The notes under the pieces: model-generated
Seen by the model: the letters and a program-made list of their open reading frames with translations, nothing else
Database searches by the model: none
Told to the model about the DNA's origin: nothing
Source of the DNA: Rhodoligotrophos appendicifer
GTDB lineage: Bacteria > Pseudomonadota > Alphaproteobacteria > Rhizobiales > Im1
NCBI RefSeq assembly: GCF_007474605.1
Contig: NZ_VHKL01000003.1
Coordinates: 347,156 to 411,155, forward strand
Direction of reading: 5' to 3'
DNA length: 64,000 nucleotides
Shown here: positions 40,270 through 50,050 of the stretch, piece by piece
Layout of the letters: the number at the start of each line of letters is the position of its first letter
Position numbering within the stretch: the first letter of the stretch is position 1
Made by a program: the position numbers and the translations under genes

Positions 40270-42437
40270 TCAGCGCCGGATCAGCCGCGTCGAGCTGAAC
40301 GGCAATTGGCGAATGCGAATGCCGGTGCCGGCAAAGATCGCATTGGCGACCGCCGGCGCGATCGGCGGCACCCCGGCCTCGCCCACGCCCGTGGGCGCAG
40401 CCTCCGAGTCCACGAGATGCACCTCCACCTCCGGCATCTCGCTCATCTTGAGCGGCTGGTAATCATGGAAGTTGCTTTGCAGGACGCGGCCATGGACGAA
40501 GGTCACCCGCTCGCGCAGCGCCGCCCCGAGACCGAAGCCGAGCCCGCCCTCGATCTGACTGCGTACCAGCTGCGGGTTGATGACGATCCCGCAATCCACC
40601 GCGCACCAGACTTTGCGCACAGTGAATCGCGTTTCGCTGGGAAAGACGATCTCCGCGATCATCGCCACATAGGTGCCGCGCGTCCGGTGCAGCGCCACGC
40701 CGCGAAAGGCTGAGCCCTGCTGGCTCCCATGCCAGCCGGCGGCTTCCACCACCCGGTCGAGGACCCCTTCATAGCGCGGATCGCTCCCCATCATGCGGCG
40801 GCGGTAGGACACCGGATCGATATCCGCCGTATAGGCGAGATCATCGATGAAGGTCTCCACCACATAGGCCATGTCCGCATGGGCCGATGAGCGCCAGAGT
40901 CCCACCGGCACTTTCGACTGCGGCTGCTGCAGCTCGATTCGGACGTCGCTGAGGTCGTAGGGCAGCTCGGTGAAGGCGGGCTCGCCTTGGGCCTCTGTCG
41001 TCTGCTCGTCCCTGTTTCGGTTGGGCGGCATGTCCGCCACGCCCTGGCGGACGATGCGCTGTTGCCAGGACAGGAGGTCACCATTGCGGTCCAGGGCCGC
41101 CGTCACCCGGTGCAGCGAGGCCGGTCGATAGTAACCGCCTTTGATGTCGTCTTCCCGGGTCCACAAGAGCTTGACCGGCCGCTCCGTCCCCATCGCCTTG
41201 ACGATCTGGGCCGTCTCAATGGCCGCATGGCTGTCGAAGGCCGCCCGGCGACCGAAGGATCCGCCGCATAGACCGTGATGACCTCGACCTCATGCGAAGC
41301 GATCCCGAGCTCGAAGGCGACATTGGCCTGGTCGATGCCTGGCACATGCGACGCGACCCAGAGCCGCGCCCGGCCGCCGGCCTGCTCCAGGACCAGGTCC
41401 AGGGTCTCCATGGGCGTATGCGCCAGATAGGGAAAGTGGAAATCGGCCTGGATGACCGTGGCCGCCCCCTTGGCCGCAGCATCGATGTCGCCGTCCTCGC
41501 GGATGACCACTCCCGGTTTCCCGGCGAGATCGGCATGGTGGGCCATGATCTCCGAGCTGCTCCGGATCTCGGCATCGGTATCGTTCCAGGTGATCTTGAG
41601 CAGCCGTTTCGCCTTGATGGCCGCCCAGCTCGTCTCCGCGACCACGGCGATGCCGCGCGAGATGGGCACGATGGCGACCACCCCGGGCACTGCGCGTGCA
41701 GCGCCCTCGTCGACCTGCATCGCGCGCCCGCCGAAGCGCTCGGGCCGTGCGACGACGGCCACGAGCATGGCCTCGCGCTTGATATCGGCGGCGTAGACCG
41801 CCGAGCCATTGCATTTGGCAGGCGTATCCAGACGCTTGAAGGAGCGCCCGACAAAGACGAATTCGTCCCGTCGCTTCAAATCCACGGCAATCGGCATCTC
41901 CAGGGCGGCAGCCCGTGCCGCCATGGCGCCGAAGCTGGCGCGATGGCCGCGCACGGAGATCAGCTGGCCCGCGGCGACCTTCACATGGCCGCGGGCGATC
42001 CCCCAATATTTCGCAGCAGCACCCACCATCATGGCCCGCGCGATCGCCCCCGCATGGCGATATTGCAGGAAGGCGTTCGCCATGGAGGTCGAGGCCAGGG
42101 TAGCCTGCAGTCCATGGGCGAGGAGGTTGTGGAAGCGGCTCGCATCCGTCGGTGCGAAGCGGGTGCGGATCTGCGCTCTGGCGGCGTCCATCTCGTCGGC
42201 CACCAGCATGGCGAGCCCCGTCTCGATCCCCTGCCCCATCTCCAGATGCTTGACGATGATGGTGACGATGTCGTCGGGGGTGATGATGACGAACGGGTTC
42301 GGCTGGAAGGTCACGAGGCCCCCCTCCGCATGGACCGGCAGCATGCGGCCGATCGCCAGGCCCCCGGCAGCACCCAGCCAGATCTTGATGAATCCGCGCC
42401 GGCTCGGCAGGAACGGGCTGTTCCGGGGCGCCGCCAT
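40270..42437 (-). pseudogene. iorB: Isoquinoline 1-oxidoreductase-like molybdopterin subunit, frameshifted
   Basis: Two overlapping frames together make one xanthine-dehydrogenase-family large subunit. The N-terminal part (from 42437) has a twin-arginine leader (SRRGFIK) and EMGQGIETGLAMLVADEMDA; the C-terminal part (to 40270) has YRPASLHRVTAAL and [16 protein letters not shown]. One base is missing near 41261-41266: TATGCGGCGGATCC where TATGCGGGCGGATCC would restore GGSFGRR, the conserved cofactor loop. With that base the gene is a single frame of 722 codons, the normal family length. It could be a true inactivation or a sequencing error. It follows iorA with a 3-base gap. Confidence 0.88.
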
Positions 42438-42440
42438 GAC

Positions 42441-42902
42441 TTATCCGCCGATGCTGTCGGAGGCTTGCCTGATCGCGCGGCGGATTCCCGAATAGGCGGC
42501 GCATCGGCACAGATTGCCGTCCATCTGTGCATCGATCTGCGCATCCGTGGGGCGGGGCAGCTCAGACAGCAAGGCGATGGCGGAGATGATCTGTCCGCTC
42601 ATGCAGTAGCCGCATTCGGAAACGTCGTTTTGCCGCCATGCCGCCAGCACGCAATCCGCCACGGGACCGCGAACGCCTTCGATGGTGACGACCGAGGTCT
42701 TCGCCGCCTTGGCCGCCGAGACCAGGCAGGCGCGTTTGGCGCGGCCGTTGATGAGCACCATGCAGCTTCCGCAATGGCCCGCCCCGCAGCCGTATTTCGT
42801 GCCGGTCAAGCCCAGCTGGTCGCGTAGGATCCACAGCAGCGGAGTATCCGCCTCCGTCTCGACTTCGGCAGCGATCCCGTTGATCCGCAGTGACAGTCGC
42901 AT
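42441..42902 (-). CDS. iorA: Isoquinoline 1-oxidoreductase-like [2Fe-2S] subunit
   Basis: A 153-residue electron-transfer subunit. The N-terminal ferredoxin domain has the plant-type cluster motif GCGAGHCGSCMVL, and the C-terminal all-helical domain binds a second cluster through CGYCMSGQI and CRCAAY. It passes electrons from the molybdenum site of the large subunit. The enzyme family hydroxylates N-heterocycles or oxidises aldehydes; the substrate is unknown. It is intact, unlike its partner. Confidence 0.88.
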   Translation of the reverse strand: MRLSLRINGIAAEVETEADTPLLWILRDQLGLTGTKYGCGAGHCGSCMVLINGRAKRACLVSAAKAAKTSVVTIEGVRGPVADCVLAAWRQNDVSECGYCMSGQIISAIALLSELPRPTDAQIDAQMDGNLCRCAAYSGIRRAIRQASDSIGG

Positions 42903-43031
42903 GAAACACCCTGAGCCAAGCGAGGACCCGGGGCACTATCCGATTGAATAAATTGACGGCCGCAGGCGCGGCCGTCACGAGCTGTCCCGGCTCATTCAAT
43001 CAATAGTATATGTTGTTTGAACTTACAACCT

Positions 43032-44144
43032 TTACGGATCGAGCTGGTCGGTTTGCTCGATTTCGATGCCGAAGCCGGTCAGGCCCACATAATGGCGCGT
43101 CGACGTCGCCAGCAGGGTGATGGACGAAACGCCGAGATCCCGGAGGATCTGCGCCCCCAGTCCGATGTCGCGCCAGGTTTCCGCTCGCGCCCGGTCGCTG
43201 CGGGTGGCGTCCTCGCTCTCCTCACTGTCCTTGCTGTAATCTGCGGCGGGAACGCCGGCTGCACCTTCGCGCAGATAGACCAGAACCCCGCGGCCCTCGG
43301 CTTCGAATCGCTTATAGACGGCGGTGAGGACCTCCCGCTGGCCGAAGATGTCGTCCAGCACGTCCTCGCGATGCAACCGGGTGGGCACGCATTTCTTGCC
43401 GCTCACATCGCCGAAGATGATGGCCAGATGCTGCACCGTATCGAAGGGGGTGGCATAGGCGATCGCCCGCGCCGGCCCGATCGGGGTCGTGACGGTGAGG
43501 TCGGCGGTGCGTTCAACCAGTTTCTCACGCGACTGCCGGTACGCGATCAGATCATTGACGGAAATGATCTTGAAGCCATGGTCCCGGGCGAATTTCAGAA
43601 CCTCGGGGCCGCGCTTCACCGAGCCGTCATCATTGACGAGTTCCGCGATCACCCCGACGGGGGCGAAGCCGGCCAGCCGTGCCAGGTCCACCGCCGCCTC
43701 CGTGTGGCCGGAGCGCATGAGCACCCCCCCGCTCTTGGCGATCAGCGGGAAGACGTGGCCCGGCCGGACGAAATCATCGGCCCCGGCATTGCCGTTCGCC
43801 AGCGCCCGCACGGTGTTGCACCGCTCTTCCGAGGAGATGCCGGTGGTCAGGCCGTGGCGATAGTCGATCGACACCGTGAAGGCGGTGCCCATCGGGGCAT
43901 CGTTGAGCGACACCATCGGGTCGAGGCGCAGCCGCTTGGCCTCCTCCGCCGTCAGCGGGGTGCAGACGATGCCGCTGGTATGGCGGATCATGAACGCAAT
44001 CTGTTCCGGTGTCGCTTTTGCGGCCGCCATGATGAGGTCGCCCTCATTCTCGCGGTCGGCATCGTCCACGACGACGACCATTTCACCGGCCTTCACCGCT
44101 GCGACCGCTTGGTCGACCGGATCAAGGATCATCTCATCAGTCAT
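43032..44144 (-). CDS. ribB: 3,4-dihydroxy-2-butanone-4-phosphate synthase with degenerate cyclohydrolase half
   Basis: A 370-residue riboflavin synthesis enzyme. The first 205 residues are a complete RibB domain (VVDDADRENEGDLIMAA, RPGHVFPLIAKSGGVLMRSG, HTEAAVDLARLAG). The remainder aligns with GTP cyclohydrolase II but lacks the zinc cysteine motif expected after the PTRLHREDVLDDIFG-type segment, so only the RibB reaction is likely. This two-domain form with an inactive second half is known from rhizobia and Brucella relatives. No riboswitch fits in the 80 bases upstream. Confidence 0.9.
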   Translation of the reverse strand: MTDEMILDPVDQAVAAVKAGEMVVVVDDADRENEGDLIMAAAKATPEQIAFMIRHTSGIVCTPLTAEEAKRLRLDPMVSLNDAPMGTAFTVSIDYRHGLTTGISSEERCNTVRALANGNAGADDFVRPGHVFPLIAKSGGVLMRSGHTEAAVDLARLAGFAPVGVIAELVNDDGSVKRGPEVLKFARDHGFKIISVNDLIAYRQSREKLVERTADLTVTTPIGPARAIAYATPFDTVQHLAIIFGDVSGKKCVPTRLHREDVLDDIFGQREVLTAVYKRFEAEGRGVLVYLREGAAGVPAADYSKDSEESEDATRSDRARAETWRDIGLGAQILRDLGVSSITLLATSTRHYVGLTGFGIEIEQTDQLDP

Positions 44145-44171
44145 CGGTTCACTTCCGTGCGGTCAAAAGAA

Positions 44172-44195
44172 GAGCGGGGCCCCGGGGCCCCGCTC
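44172..44195 (-). terminator. Terminator after the superoxide dismutase gene
   Basis: GAGCGGGGCCCC/GGGGCCCCGCTC is a perfect 24-base palindrome. On the minus strand it is followed by TTCTTTTGACC. It lies 29 bases after the superoxide dismutase stop and isolates that gene from ribB. Confidence 0.75.
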
Positions 44196-44224
44196 ATTAA
44201 CGCGCCACGCGCATTGCGGCAAGG

Positions 44225-44827
44225 TCAGGCGACCTTTCCGTAGAGTTCCTCAACATATTCCCAATTGATCAGGTTCTCGACGAAGGCCTTGAGATAGTCC
44301 GGGCGCCGGTTGCGATAGTCGATGTAGTAGGAATGCTCCCAGACGTCCACGCCCAGCAGCGGCGTTCCGCCATGCACCAGCGGGTTCTCGCCATTCGGCG
44401 TCTTGGTGATCTCCAGCTTGCCGTCCTTGCTGACGGTGAGCCAGGCCCAGCCTGAGCCGAACTGGCCGACGCCGGCCTGGACGAAGCTCTCCTTGAACTT
44501 GTCGAAGCCGCCGAGGTCGGAATCGATCTTGGCTGCGAGCTTGCCCGGCACCTTGGTGCCGCCGCCATTCGGCCTCATCCACTTCCAGAAATGGATATGG
44601 TTGAAATGCTGGCCGGCATTGTTGAACAGCGCCTGATTCTTCCCGTAGGAACCCTTCACCACCTCTTCGAGCGATTTGCCCTCGAGGCCGGAGCCTTCCA
44701 GCAGCTTGTTGCCGTTGTCGACATAGGCCTTGTGGTGCTTGTCGTGGTGAAACTCCAGCGTCTCGGCCGACATATAGGGCGCAAGCGCATCATAGGCGTA
44801 AGGCAAGGGGGGAAGTTCGAAAGCCAT
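44225..44827 (-). CDS. sodB: Superoxide dismutase, Fe/Mn family
   Basis: A 200-residue cytoplasmic enzyme. Metal ligands are His27 (LEFHHDKHH), His77 (NHIHFW), Asp161 and His165 (DVWEHSYY). GQFGSGWAWL and KAFVENLINWEYVEELY complete the family pattern. The choice between iron and manganese cannot be made from sequence with certainty. It is monocistronic with its own terminator. Confidence 0.93.
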   Translation of the reverse strand: MAFELPPLPYAYDALAPYMSAETLEFHHDKHHKAYVDNGNKLLEGSGLEGKSLEEVVKGSYGKNQALFNNAGQHFNHIHFWKWMRPNGGGTKVPGKLAAKIDSDLGGFDKFKESFVQAGVGQFGSGWAWLTVSKDGKLEITKTPNGENPLVHGGTPLLGVDVWEHSYYIDYRNRRPDYLKAFVENLINWEYVEELYGKVA

Positions 44828-45060
44828 GAATGCCTCCTAAGGCGTGATCATTGTTGGCGGGACGGCGCCGCAGCGCGGCCCGCGTGAAGACGGGCGCAGA
44901 CACTAACGCATAACATCCCCAAAGGGAAACATCCCTGTGACGCAAATCTGCCCTCGCTGCGCCTCCCTCGGTGTGGATACGCGGGGATGTGTGTCGACTT
45001 TTCCGTCTCATGTCTTAGGTTGGTCTGGGGCGGGGCGGTTGGCGATCGAGTGGCGTTTTC

Positions 45061-46173
45061 ATGCGAAATTTTGTTCTTTCCATCGGTTTTCTCTGCGCGA
45101 TGTCGTCCGTTGTCGCCGCCGACCTGCAGCGCGATGAGATCCTGCGCCGGACCAGTGACGCCTTCGACATCACGGTCGTTCTTCCCCGCACCGCCTCTCT
45201 GGCGCCGCAGCTGCAACAGGCCTTGGATCGCGAGGCGAAGGACATCGCCCAGACATTTTCTGAGCAGGCCGAGAAGGACCATCGCGAGCTCTCCGGCCAG
45301 TCCGCCATGAACTTGGCACCCTACATCCTGCGAATCGATTATCAGCCCGCCTTCGTCTCCCGTGATGCCATCAGCCTGTTGAAGGTCATGGAGACCTATA
45401 CCGGTGGCGCTCACGGCAATGTCATCTATCGCGGGATGAACTACGATCTTCGCCGCAAAGCCGAGATTTCGGCATCCGAGCTTTTTGGCATCGGCAGCTC
45501 CGCAGACACCGGCGCCGCCCTCAAGGACTTGACCGATCGCGTCCGGGCGGGGGTGAAGGCGCAGAAGCAGGCCAAGCTCGGCAAGGATTACGATCCGCGC
45601 CACGATGATTTCTGGCTCGACAGCTTCGTCCTGCCGCTGGAGACCATGACCTTCGTGCCCTCCAGCCAGCCGGGCAAGATCGGCGGCCTGGCCTTTCATC
45701 TCGGCCCCTATGTGGTGGGCCCCTTCTCCGAGGGCGCCTATCACGTGGTGGTGCCCGCTCGCGACCTGGCGCCGTTGCTCACCCCCGCCTGGCGCAAGCG
45801 CTTCGGCGGCAATCCGGTCATGCCCTTCAGGGTCGAGGACCCCGCCGGCGGCATGGGCCACTTCGCCCTTCTCGACACCCCGGAGCCGGGCGCCAGCACC
45901 CGCTCCCCGCTGCAGCTGACAGGCGAGCTTCCCGATTACTTCTACCGCAATGGCAAAGTGGCCCTTGCCGTTCTCGGCGATGATGGTCGCGTCATCGCCA
46001 AGGGCGACGTCTCCGTTGACCGTCGCCGACGGCCCAGCGGCACGGCCTATGGCATGCTTCCCTTTCGCGGCAGCATCGCCCTGCCCGCCGGTGCCACGGG
46101 CAAGGTGACGGTCAGGCTCGGCACCCTGCCCAAGACCGCAATCTCCTTCCCGCTCATCGTCACCGGCTCCTGA
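45061..46173 (+). CDS. Secreted DUF3298/RsiV-type protein
   Basis: A 370-residue protein with a signal peptide (about 1-20, ending VVAADL). Its centre carries a DUF4163/DUF3298-like region: LLKVMETYTGGAHGNVIYRG, FHLGPYVVGPFSEGAYHVVV. The end is beta-rich. Such domains occur in RsiV anti-sigma factors and PdaC deacetylases, where they are extracytoplasmic and may bind lysozyme or glycans. No sigma factor is next to it, so its role is unknown. Confidence 0.7.
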   Translation: MRNFVLSIGFLCAMSSVVAADLQRDEILRRTSDAFDITVVLPRTASLAPQLQQALDREAKDIAQTFSEQAEKDHRELSGQSAMNLAPYILRIDYQPAFVSRDAISLLKVMETYTGGAHGNVIYRGMNYDLRRKAEISASELFGIGSSADTGAALKDLTDRVRAGVKAQKQAKLGKDYDPRHDDFWLDSFVLPLETMTFVPSSQPGKIGGLAFHLGPYVVGPFSEGAYHVVVPARDLAPLLTPAWRKRFGGNPVMPFRVEDPAGGMGHFALLDTPEPGASTRSPLQLTGELPDYFYRNGKVALAVLGDDGRVIAKGDVSVDRRRRPSGTAYGMLPFRGSIALPAGATGKVTVRLGTLPKTAISFPLIVTGS

Positions 46174-46271
46174 CGCTGGCCGCCGACGGCGCATCCTGGC
46201 GGATCCCTGAGGGGAACTCCGCCCGCGTGCCGGCGTTAGCTCAGCACCTGAACAGCATTTAAGGAGGCCCC

Positions 46272-46682
46272 ATGGCGGCCACACAGAAGGAGGACCGTCG
46301 CGTCCTCGACGCCGCGGAGCTCGAACTCGTCGAGCAGACGCGCCGCACCGATATCGGCAATCTGGGGGATGACGACCTCGCCGGTCTGATCACGCAGCTT
46401 CGCGGCCGCCGCGACTGGGCGCGCTCGGTGTCGAGCCAGCGCCGGATCGAGTTCCGCACCAAGGGCCGCGGCAGCCAGGACAGTCACGGCGACGAGGAGA
46501 GCCGCCGCAAGCTATCGGCCTTCAGCCGGGCCCTCAGCCGCGCCAATCGCGAACGCAGCCGCCGCTCGGAACGCGCCGCCAAGCAGTCTGCGCCCGCCGC
46601 AGCCTCGACGGCAGCAGAGGCCAAGCCGCGTCCGGCCAAACGCACCCGGTCGGCCCCACGCGCCGCCGAAGCGGCCACCTGA
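46272..46682 (+). CDS. Conserved-looking hypothetical protein with basic Ala/Arg tail
   Basis: A 136-residue protein. The first 65 residues look folded (LDAAELELVEQTRRTDIGNL, LAGLITQLRGRRDW), and the remainder is a strongly basic, low-complexity Arg/Ser/Ala/Lys tail that could bind nucleic acid. A textbook ribosome site (AAGGAGG, 5 bases before ATG) makes expression likely. I do not recognise the family. Confidence 0.7.
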   Translation: MAATQKEDRRVLDAAELELVEQTRRTDIGNLGDDDLAGLITQLRGRRDWARSVSSQRRIEFRTKGRGSQDSHGDEESRRKLSAFSRALSRANRERSRRSERAAKQSAPAAASTAAEAKPRPAKRTRSAPRAAEAAT

Positions 46683-46691
46683 CGCCCGCGG

Positions 46692-47321
46692 TCAGTCGAC
46701 CAGTCCCGCAAACTGCACCGCCCTTTGCAGGTCCTCGGGCCGGTTGACGTTGAAGAAGGGGTCGATCGGTGTCGTCTCCCAGTCTGCGACGACGTAATCG
46801 AAGCTCTGAAGCCAGTCCTGCACCCTGCGCAGACCCCGCTGCAGGACCGCTTCCCGCAAGTTCTCGCGCAGTGAGACATCCCACAGGCCGACGGTCGGAT
46901 GCAGTCGCGCACCCGATCGTGCGATCGCCATGGGCGCTCCGGCGCTCTGCATTTGCTCGGCGAGCCTCGACACCAGATCCCGGGGAAGGAACGGGCAGTC
47001 CCCGGAAACACTGGCCACCTGAGGCATCTCCGGGTGATGCGCCGCTGCCCAGTCGAGCCCGGCCAGCAGCCCCGCCAGCGGTCCGGCAAATCCCGGCACG
47101 CTGTCGGCAGCGATCGGCAGCGCGAACGCGGAGAACCGCGCGGGGTCACCATTGGCATTCACAACGACCCCGGCACATTGCGGCGCGAGCCGCGCGATCA
47201 CCCGTTCGAGCAGGCTCCGTCCGCCGATCGCGAGGAGCCCTTTGTCACCGCCGCCCATTCGCTGCGAGCGTCCCCCCGCCAGCACCACGCCGATCGTGTC
47301 TGCGCGCCCACCTGTCTTCAT
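46692..47321 (-). CDS. mobA: Molybdenum cofactor guanylyltransferase
   Basis: A 209-residue nucleotidyltransferase. The N-terminal VVLAGGRSQRMGGGDKGLL is the NTP-binding motif, followed by SGDCPFLPRDLV with the metal-binding aspartate and FFNVNRPEDL near the end. It joins GMP to molybdopterin. The ATG at 47321 is chosen because it directly precedes the conserved motif. It is divergent from mobB. The iorAB-type enzyme in this window would use a related cofactor form. Confidence 0.88.
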   Translation of the reverse strand: MKTGGRADTIGVVLAGGRSQRMGGGDKGLLAIGGRSLLERVIARLAPQCAGVVVNANGDPARFSAFALPIAADSVPGFAGPLAGLLAGLDWAAAHHPEMPQVASVSGDCPFLPRDLVSRLAEQMQSAGAPMAIARSGARLHPTVGLWDVSLRENLREAVLQRGLRRVQDWLQSFDYVVADWETTPIDPFFNVNRPEDLQRAVQFAGLVD

Positions 47322-47383
47322 CGCCCGCCTGGCTTGACCCTGTCGCCGAAACTGTCCAGATACCATTTTTCGCGCGGGGTGGC

Positions 47384-47893
47384 ATGCGGCTCATCGGATT
47401 GGCAGGCTGGAGTGGCGCCGGCAAGACGACCCTCATCGCCCGCATCATCCCGCATTTCCGCGCCCGGGGCCTGCGCATCTCCACCCTGAAGCATGCCCAT
47501 CACGAGTTCGATCTCGACATCCCCGGCAAGGACAGCTGGCGCCATCGCCAAGCCGGTGCGACGGAGGTCATCATCTCCTCCGCCCGTCGCTGGGCTCAGA
47601 TCCACGAGCTGCGCGATGCGCCCGAGCCCGCCCTGCCGGAACTTCTCGCACGCCTGTCGCCGGTGGATCTGGTGATCGTGGAGGGCTTCAAGTTTTCCGC
47701 CCACGCCAAGGTCGAGGTTCATCGGACTGCGAATGGTCGACCCTTCCTTTACCCCGACGATCCCCATATTCTGGGGCTGGTGACGGATGTCGTTCCCCAG
47801 GACGCGCCCCCCTGCGCCGCTCTCGATGATGTGGATGCGATCGCCGATCTCCTGCTCAAATCCGCTCAGCCTCTCGCCGCCTTGAAATCATGA
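47384..47893 (+). CDS. mobB: Molybdopterin-guanine dinucleotide biosynthesis protein MobB
   Basis: A 169-residue P-loop protein. Walker A is GWSGAGKTTL at the N terminus, followed by STLKHAHHEFDLDIPGKDSW and DLVIVEGFKF. It is thought to assist MobA. It begins 62 bases from the mobA start on the opposite strand and overlaps tusA by 4 bp. A longer open frame upstream is antisense to mobA and is not coding. Confidence 0.9.
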   Translation: MRLIGLAGWSGAGKTTLIARIIPHFRARGLRISTLKHAHHEFDLDIPGKDSWRHRQAGATEVIISSARRWAQIHELRDAPEPALPELLARLSPVDLVIVEGFKFSAHAKVEVHRTANGRPFLYPDDPHILGLVTDVVPQDAPPCAALDDVDAIADLLLKSAQPLAALKS

Positions 47894-48114
47894 CCGAGTC
47901 AAAGCTCGACCTCATCGGCCTGAAATGCCCTCTCCCGGTCCTCAAGACCCGCAAGGCGCTCCGGGCCCTGCCCTCGGGATCGCGTCTTGAGGTCACCTGC
48001 ACGGATCCTCTTGCCTCGATCGACATCCCCAATTTCGTCCGGGAAAGCGGCGATCATCTCCTCTCTTCCGAGAGGAACGGGGATCTTTGGGTCTTTCTCA
48101 TCGAGCGGGGATGA
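47890..48114 (+). CDS. tusA: TusA-type sulfurtransferase
   Basis: A 74-residue SirA/TusA-fold protein with the conserved sulphur-carrying cysteine in GLKCPLPVLKTRKAL and the closing FVRESGDHLL segment. TusA relays sulphur for tRNA thiolation and, in some bacteria, for molybdenum cofactor enzymes; its 4-bp overlap with mobB fits the latter. Confidence 0.86.
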   Translation: MTESKLDLIGLKCPLPVLKTRKALRALPSGSRLEVTCTDPLASIDIPNFVRESGDHLLSSERNGDLWVFLIERG

Positions 48115-48190
48115 TGAACATGAGCGGAACGAACCCGGAAAGCCGCCGTTATTCACTCGCCCCCCGCGAACTCATGACTGGAGCGCGTCC

Positions 48191-48670
48191 ATGAAGTCCC
48201 GGATCCTAACCTCCCTCTTTGCAGTCTTCATTCTCGCCACACCCGCCTCTGCCGATATGGACGACAAGGAGTTTGTTGCCCGCGCCATCGAGATCAATCT
48301 GGCGGAAATCTCCCTCGGCAAGCTGTCCCTGGAGAAATCCAAGGACGAGAAGGTGCGCGCCTATGGCGAAATGATGATCTCGGCGCACAGCGCGGCCAAC
48401 AAGCAGGCCGAGAACTTCGCCAAGGTCCTCAGCCTGACGCCGCCCACGCAGCCCGCGGAGAAGGATCAGACGACCGCCGAGGCGCTCGCCGCCCTCACCG
48501 GCCATGAGTTCGACGCGAAGTTCCTTGAAGTGATGATTAAGGGCCACGAGGAGGCCATCGCACTTTATGCGGACCAGGCAGATGGCGGTGACGAGATCGC
48601 CAAATTCGCCAAGGACACGCTGCCCGAGCTTGAGGACCATCTGAAGCAGGCGCAGGCCATTCGCGGCTGA
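48191..48670 (+). CDS. DUF4142 periplasmic protein
   Basis: A 159-residue protein with a signal peptide (about 1-20, ending TPASAD) and a DUF4142 ferritin-like four-helix domain: DDKEFVARAIEINLAEISLG, MMISAHSAANKQAENFAKV, VMIKGHEEAIALY. The family is linked to stress tolerance in many proteobacteria, without a defined reaction. The ATG at 48191 places the signal peptide first. Confidence 0.84.
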   Translation: MKSRILTSLFAVFILATPASADMDDKEFVARAIEINLAEISLGKLSLEKSKDEKVRAYGEMMISAHSAANKQAENFAKVLSLTPPTQPAEKDQTTAEALAALTGHEFDAKFLEVMIKGHEEAIALYADQADGGDEIAKFAKDTLPELEDHLKQAQAIRG

Positions 48671-48685
48671 CGCCGTCGAGTGAAT

Positions 48686-49984
48686 TCAGTGGAGCGTCCG
48701 GACCGCTTCCGCCGCGGCCTCTCCATGCGCGAGCTCCTCGATGCCCCGCACATTGTCGCGCCCTGACGACTTGGCCGCATAGAGACAGCTGTCCGCGGCC
48801 ATGTAGAGCTGCGGAAGATTCGGATTGCCGCTCCCCTGGGCGACGCCGATGCTGATGGTCACCGGCTGCCCCTCATAGCGCACCCGGGCAGCGATCGCGT
48901 GGCGGATCTTTTCCGCCACCTGCATGGCCTGGGCATAGGGCCTCGTGGTGAGGACCGCAAACTCGTCGCCGCCGACCCGGAACAGCTGCTCCGTGCGATC
49001 CGTCTCCTCGCGCATCACCTCCGCCACCAGCATCAAGACCTTGTCTCCCACGGCATGTCCGTACTGGTCGTTGATGCGCTTGAAATGGTCGATATCGATG
49101 ATGAGCAGGCAGAGATGGGAGCGCCGCTTTTGCGCCGTAGCGGTGGCCTCGCGGCCCAGTTCCTCGAAGCGTCCCCTGTGCAGCAGCCCCGTGAGGCCGT
49201 CGACGGCCGATTTCAGCACCAGGGATTCATATCGCTCCCGGTAGGTCAGCATTTGAAACAGATCGTTGAGCGGCGGCTCTGCGGTCAGGGCCATGCGTTC
49301 GAAGCGATGGAGATAGGCGACGAGCAGGATGCTGAAGACCACGCTGGCGCCCATCTTCGCGACCCACCCTCCGAGGAAGACCTCGACGGGCGCTCCATAC
49401 AGATAATGCAGCGCCAGATAGAATCCGGCTTGGTCGAAGGTCAGGACCAGGCTGGAGGCGATCATCACCCGCGGCAGCAGATGCTGGCCCAGCCATTGTC
49501 CGAGTTTTTCATAGAGCATGATGATGGCGATCGCGTCGATGAACAGGAGCATGGTGCCCCACACCATCAACAATCCGACCTCGTCGATGAACGCCATGTC
49601 CGGCAGGCGTCCGTCATTGACCGCGACCACCTCGTGCTGCCGGAGGATCATCACCAGCGCGACCAGCAGGAAATTGCCGACCAGAAGGCCATAGATCGGC
49701 TGGCGCACCGTGACGGCATCCTCCCTGATATAGAGCAGGAGCAGCATCACCAGCTTGCCCGAGAACAGGATGGTCGATCCCGGCGAGATCACTCCGAAGG
49801 GCAGCGCGATGTAGAAGACGCTGGCCAGATAATTCTCCAGGAAGTGCATCACCCCGAGCGCACAGACGAAGAGCCCGATGCCGGTGCGTCGCCGCAGGCG
49901 GAACAGGGCTGCCATGACCGCGAAATAAAGCAGCGCCTGCGCCAGCAGCAGGAAGCAATTCATCAACGTCAGTGACGAACTCAT
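48686..49984 (-). CDS. Membrane diguanylate cyclase
   Basis: A 432-residue protein. About seven transmembrane helices (residues 5-235) form an unclassified sensor, followed by a GGDEF domain with DIDHFKRINDQYGHAVGDKV and the active motif RVGGDEFAVL. No clear inhibitory RxxD site is seen just before the active motif. It should make cyclic di-GMP. It stands alone, convergent with the DUF4142 gene. Confidence 0.9.
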   Translation of the reverse strand: MSSSLTLMNCFLLLAQALLYFAVMAALFRLRRRTGIGLFVCALGVMHFLENYLASVFYIALPFGVISPGSTILFSGKLVMLLLLYIREDAVTVRQPIYGLLVGNFLLVALVMILRQHEVVAVNDGRLPDMAFIDEVGLLMVWGTMLLFIDAIAIIMLYEKLGQWLGQHLLPRVMIASSLVLTFDQAGFYLALHYLYGAPVEVFLGGWVAKMGASVVFSILLVAYLHRFERMALTAEPPLNDLFQMLTYRERYESLVLKSAVDGLTGLLHRGRFEELGREATATAQKRRSHLCLLIIDIDHFKRINDQYGHAVGDKVLMLVAEVMREETDRTEQLFRVGGDEFAVLTTRPYAQAMQVAEKIRHAIAARVRYEGQPVTISIGVAQGSGNPNLPQLYMAADSCLYAAKSSGRDNVRGIEELAHGEAAAEAVRTLH

Positions 49985-50050
49985 CTCCGAGGTCAGCCCC
50001 TTTCTCGAATGTCTTGATGATTCAGCCAGGCCGGGTGTGCACCGCGGCCG

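Noticed and set aside
46769-47383. Upstream extension of MobB as a fused protein
   Set aside because: The extension is antisense to mobA and has a low-complexity Arg/Ala/Pro composition. The ATG at 47384 has its own ribosome site and begins the P-loop domain.
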